The position numbers and the translations under genes were made by a program. A stretch of DNA of 55,656 nucleotides from Branchiostoma floridae (taxonomy: Eukaryota > Chordata > Leptocardii > Amphioxiformes > Branchiostomatidae): NCBI RefSeq assembly GCF_000003815.2, contig NC_049989.1, positions 17,463,193 to 17,518,848 on the forward strand, written 5' to 3'. Shown here piece after piece: positions 54,640 to 55,656 of the stretch (positions are counted from its first letter, which is position 1; every line of letters begins with the position of its first letter). The notes below the pieces were generated by a model that had not been told where the DNA came from, did no database searches, and was given only the letters and a program-made list of their open reading frames with translations.

Positions 54640-55656
54640 TCCCATTAAACAGAGGTCCTGAGAAAAGAAATATTTCCAAACCTTACACTTTACACTTCAC
54701 AGACGCTTTTATCATAAGCACACAGGCCAAGCGAAAAAAAAGAGGCTTATTTCCAAATCTTACACTTTACACTTTACACGGACACGGCTCATTAACCGCA
54801 TTACAGGCTGAGAAAAAAATGGAGGCCTTTCCTAATCTTACACTTTACACTTTACAGACACGGCTATCTTAGCACACAGGCCCTGAAAAAATTCGAGGCT
54901 CTTTTTCCAAAGCTTACATTTACACTTTACAGACACGGCTAATTGACAATGACCCACCACTCTCAGCGAAAAAAACGGGGCTTTTTCCAAATCTTACACT
55001 TTACACTTTACAGACACGGCTATCTCAGCACACAGTCCCTGAGAAAAAACCGAGGCTGTTTTTCCAAATCTTACACTTTACACTTTACAGACATGGCATC
55101 ATCTTAGCACACAGGCCCTGAGAAAATTCGAGGCTGTTTTTGGAAAGCTTACATTTGCACTTTACAGACACGGCTCATTGACAATGACCCACCACTCTCA
55201 GTGAAAAAAAGGGGCTTTTTCCTAATCTTACACTTTACACTTTACAGACACGGCATCATCTTAGCACACAGGCCCTGAAAAATTCGAGGCTGTTTTTGGA
55301 AAGCTTACATTTACACTTTACAGACACGGCTCATTGACAATGACCCACCACTCTCAGTGAAAAAACGGGGCTTTTTCCTAATCTTACACTTTACACTTTA
55401 CAGACACGGCATCATCTTAGCACACAGGCCCTGAAAAATTCGAGGCTGTTTTTGGAAAGCTTACATTTACACTTTACAGACACGGCTCATTGACAATGAC
55501 CCACCACTCTCAGTGGAAAAAACGGGGCTTTTTCCTAATCTTACACTTTACACTTTACAGACACGGCATCAGCTTAGCACACAGGCCCTGAAAAAATTCG
55601 AGGCTGTTTTTGGAAAGCTTACCATTTACACTTTACAGGCACGGCTCATTGACAAT
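54640..55656 (+). repeat. Higher-order satellite, 157-bp dimer of 78-bp subunits
   Basis: Each subunit has a run of TTACACTTTACAGACACGG. Subunit type A continues with TTAGCACACAGGCCCTGA and GCTGTTTTTGGAAAGC; type B with CTCATTGACAATGACCCACC and GGGGCTTTTTCCTAA. The A-B dimer repeats at 55064, 55221, 55377 and 55534 (156-157 bp apart). To the left, units shrink and diverge from 54960 back to about 54640. The array continues beyond the window. Confidence 0.9.

Overview
The window looks like accessory, transposon-rich DNA of a marine invertebrate deuterostome, most likely a lancelet (Branchiostoma). The reasons are: spliced genes with small exons and introns of a few hundred bases; a very mixed set of old transposable elements packed together (a Penelope-like element, DIRS-type, LINE, Polinton, pogo, MULE, hAT-, piggyBac- and mariner-type pieces, and a tRNA-derived SINE); palindromic MITEs; and several satellites. 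No bacterial operons, rRNA or CRISPR arrays are visible. The species is an inference from the sequence alone.

Region by region. 0.4-2.9 kb: a minus-strand gene assembled here from six phase-tested exons, whose 3' end runs into a mariner-like MITE. 3.5-10.3 kb: a repeat complex with a tandem duplication of about 0.8 kb, a 750-bp near-perfect inverted repeat whose loop holds a LINE insertion, and a 60-bp minisatellite whose units form hairpins. 10.3-16 kb: a weak spliced unit, palindromic MITEs, a GGTAAAT-rich array and a proline-rich 24-bp repeat ORF with a nonsense codon. 16-20 kb: a diverged duplicated segment, and a LINE RT relic split by a TTAA-flanked piggyBac-type MITE. 20-32.6 kb: a graveyard of DNA transposons: a FLYWCH finger, a hAT piece, a kinase-domain exon, a Polinton polymerase relic, and a pogo DDE core directly followed by MULE transposase exons. 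32.6-41 kb: mostly non-coding, with a possible small gene whose introns carry a SINE and two MITEs.

41-46.7 kb: the most gene-like part. Four exons of a pancreatic-lipase-family enzyme keep Ser, Asp and His but have a very short lid. Just downstream lies a separate predicted protein with a C-terminal GPI-type hydrophobic tail. 46.8-53.4 kb: retroelement remains: a PD-(D/E)XK-like C terminus, a DIRS tyrosine recombinase, a Penelope-like element with a GIY-YIG endonuclease (its ORF cut by a 134-bp LINE tail), and a DIRS-like RT with YIDN in place of YIDD. 53.5 kb to the end: a degenerate ACGGATGC array and a 157-bp higher-order satellite running off the edge.

The coding genes show no shared pathway. 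The main theme is repeated nesting of mobile elements around a few host genes. All exon models come from reading splice sites, frame and phase by eye; no alignment or database search was possible.
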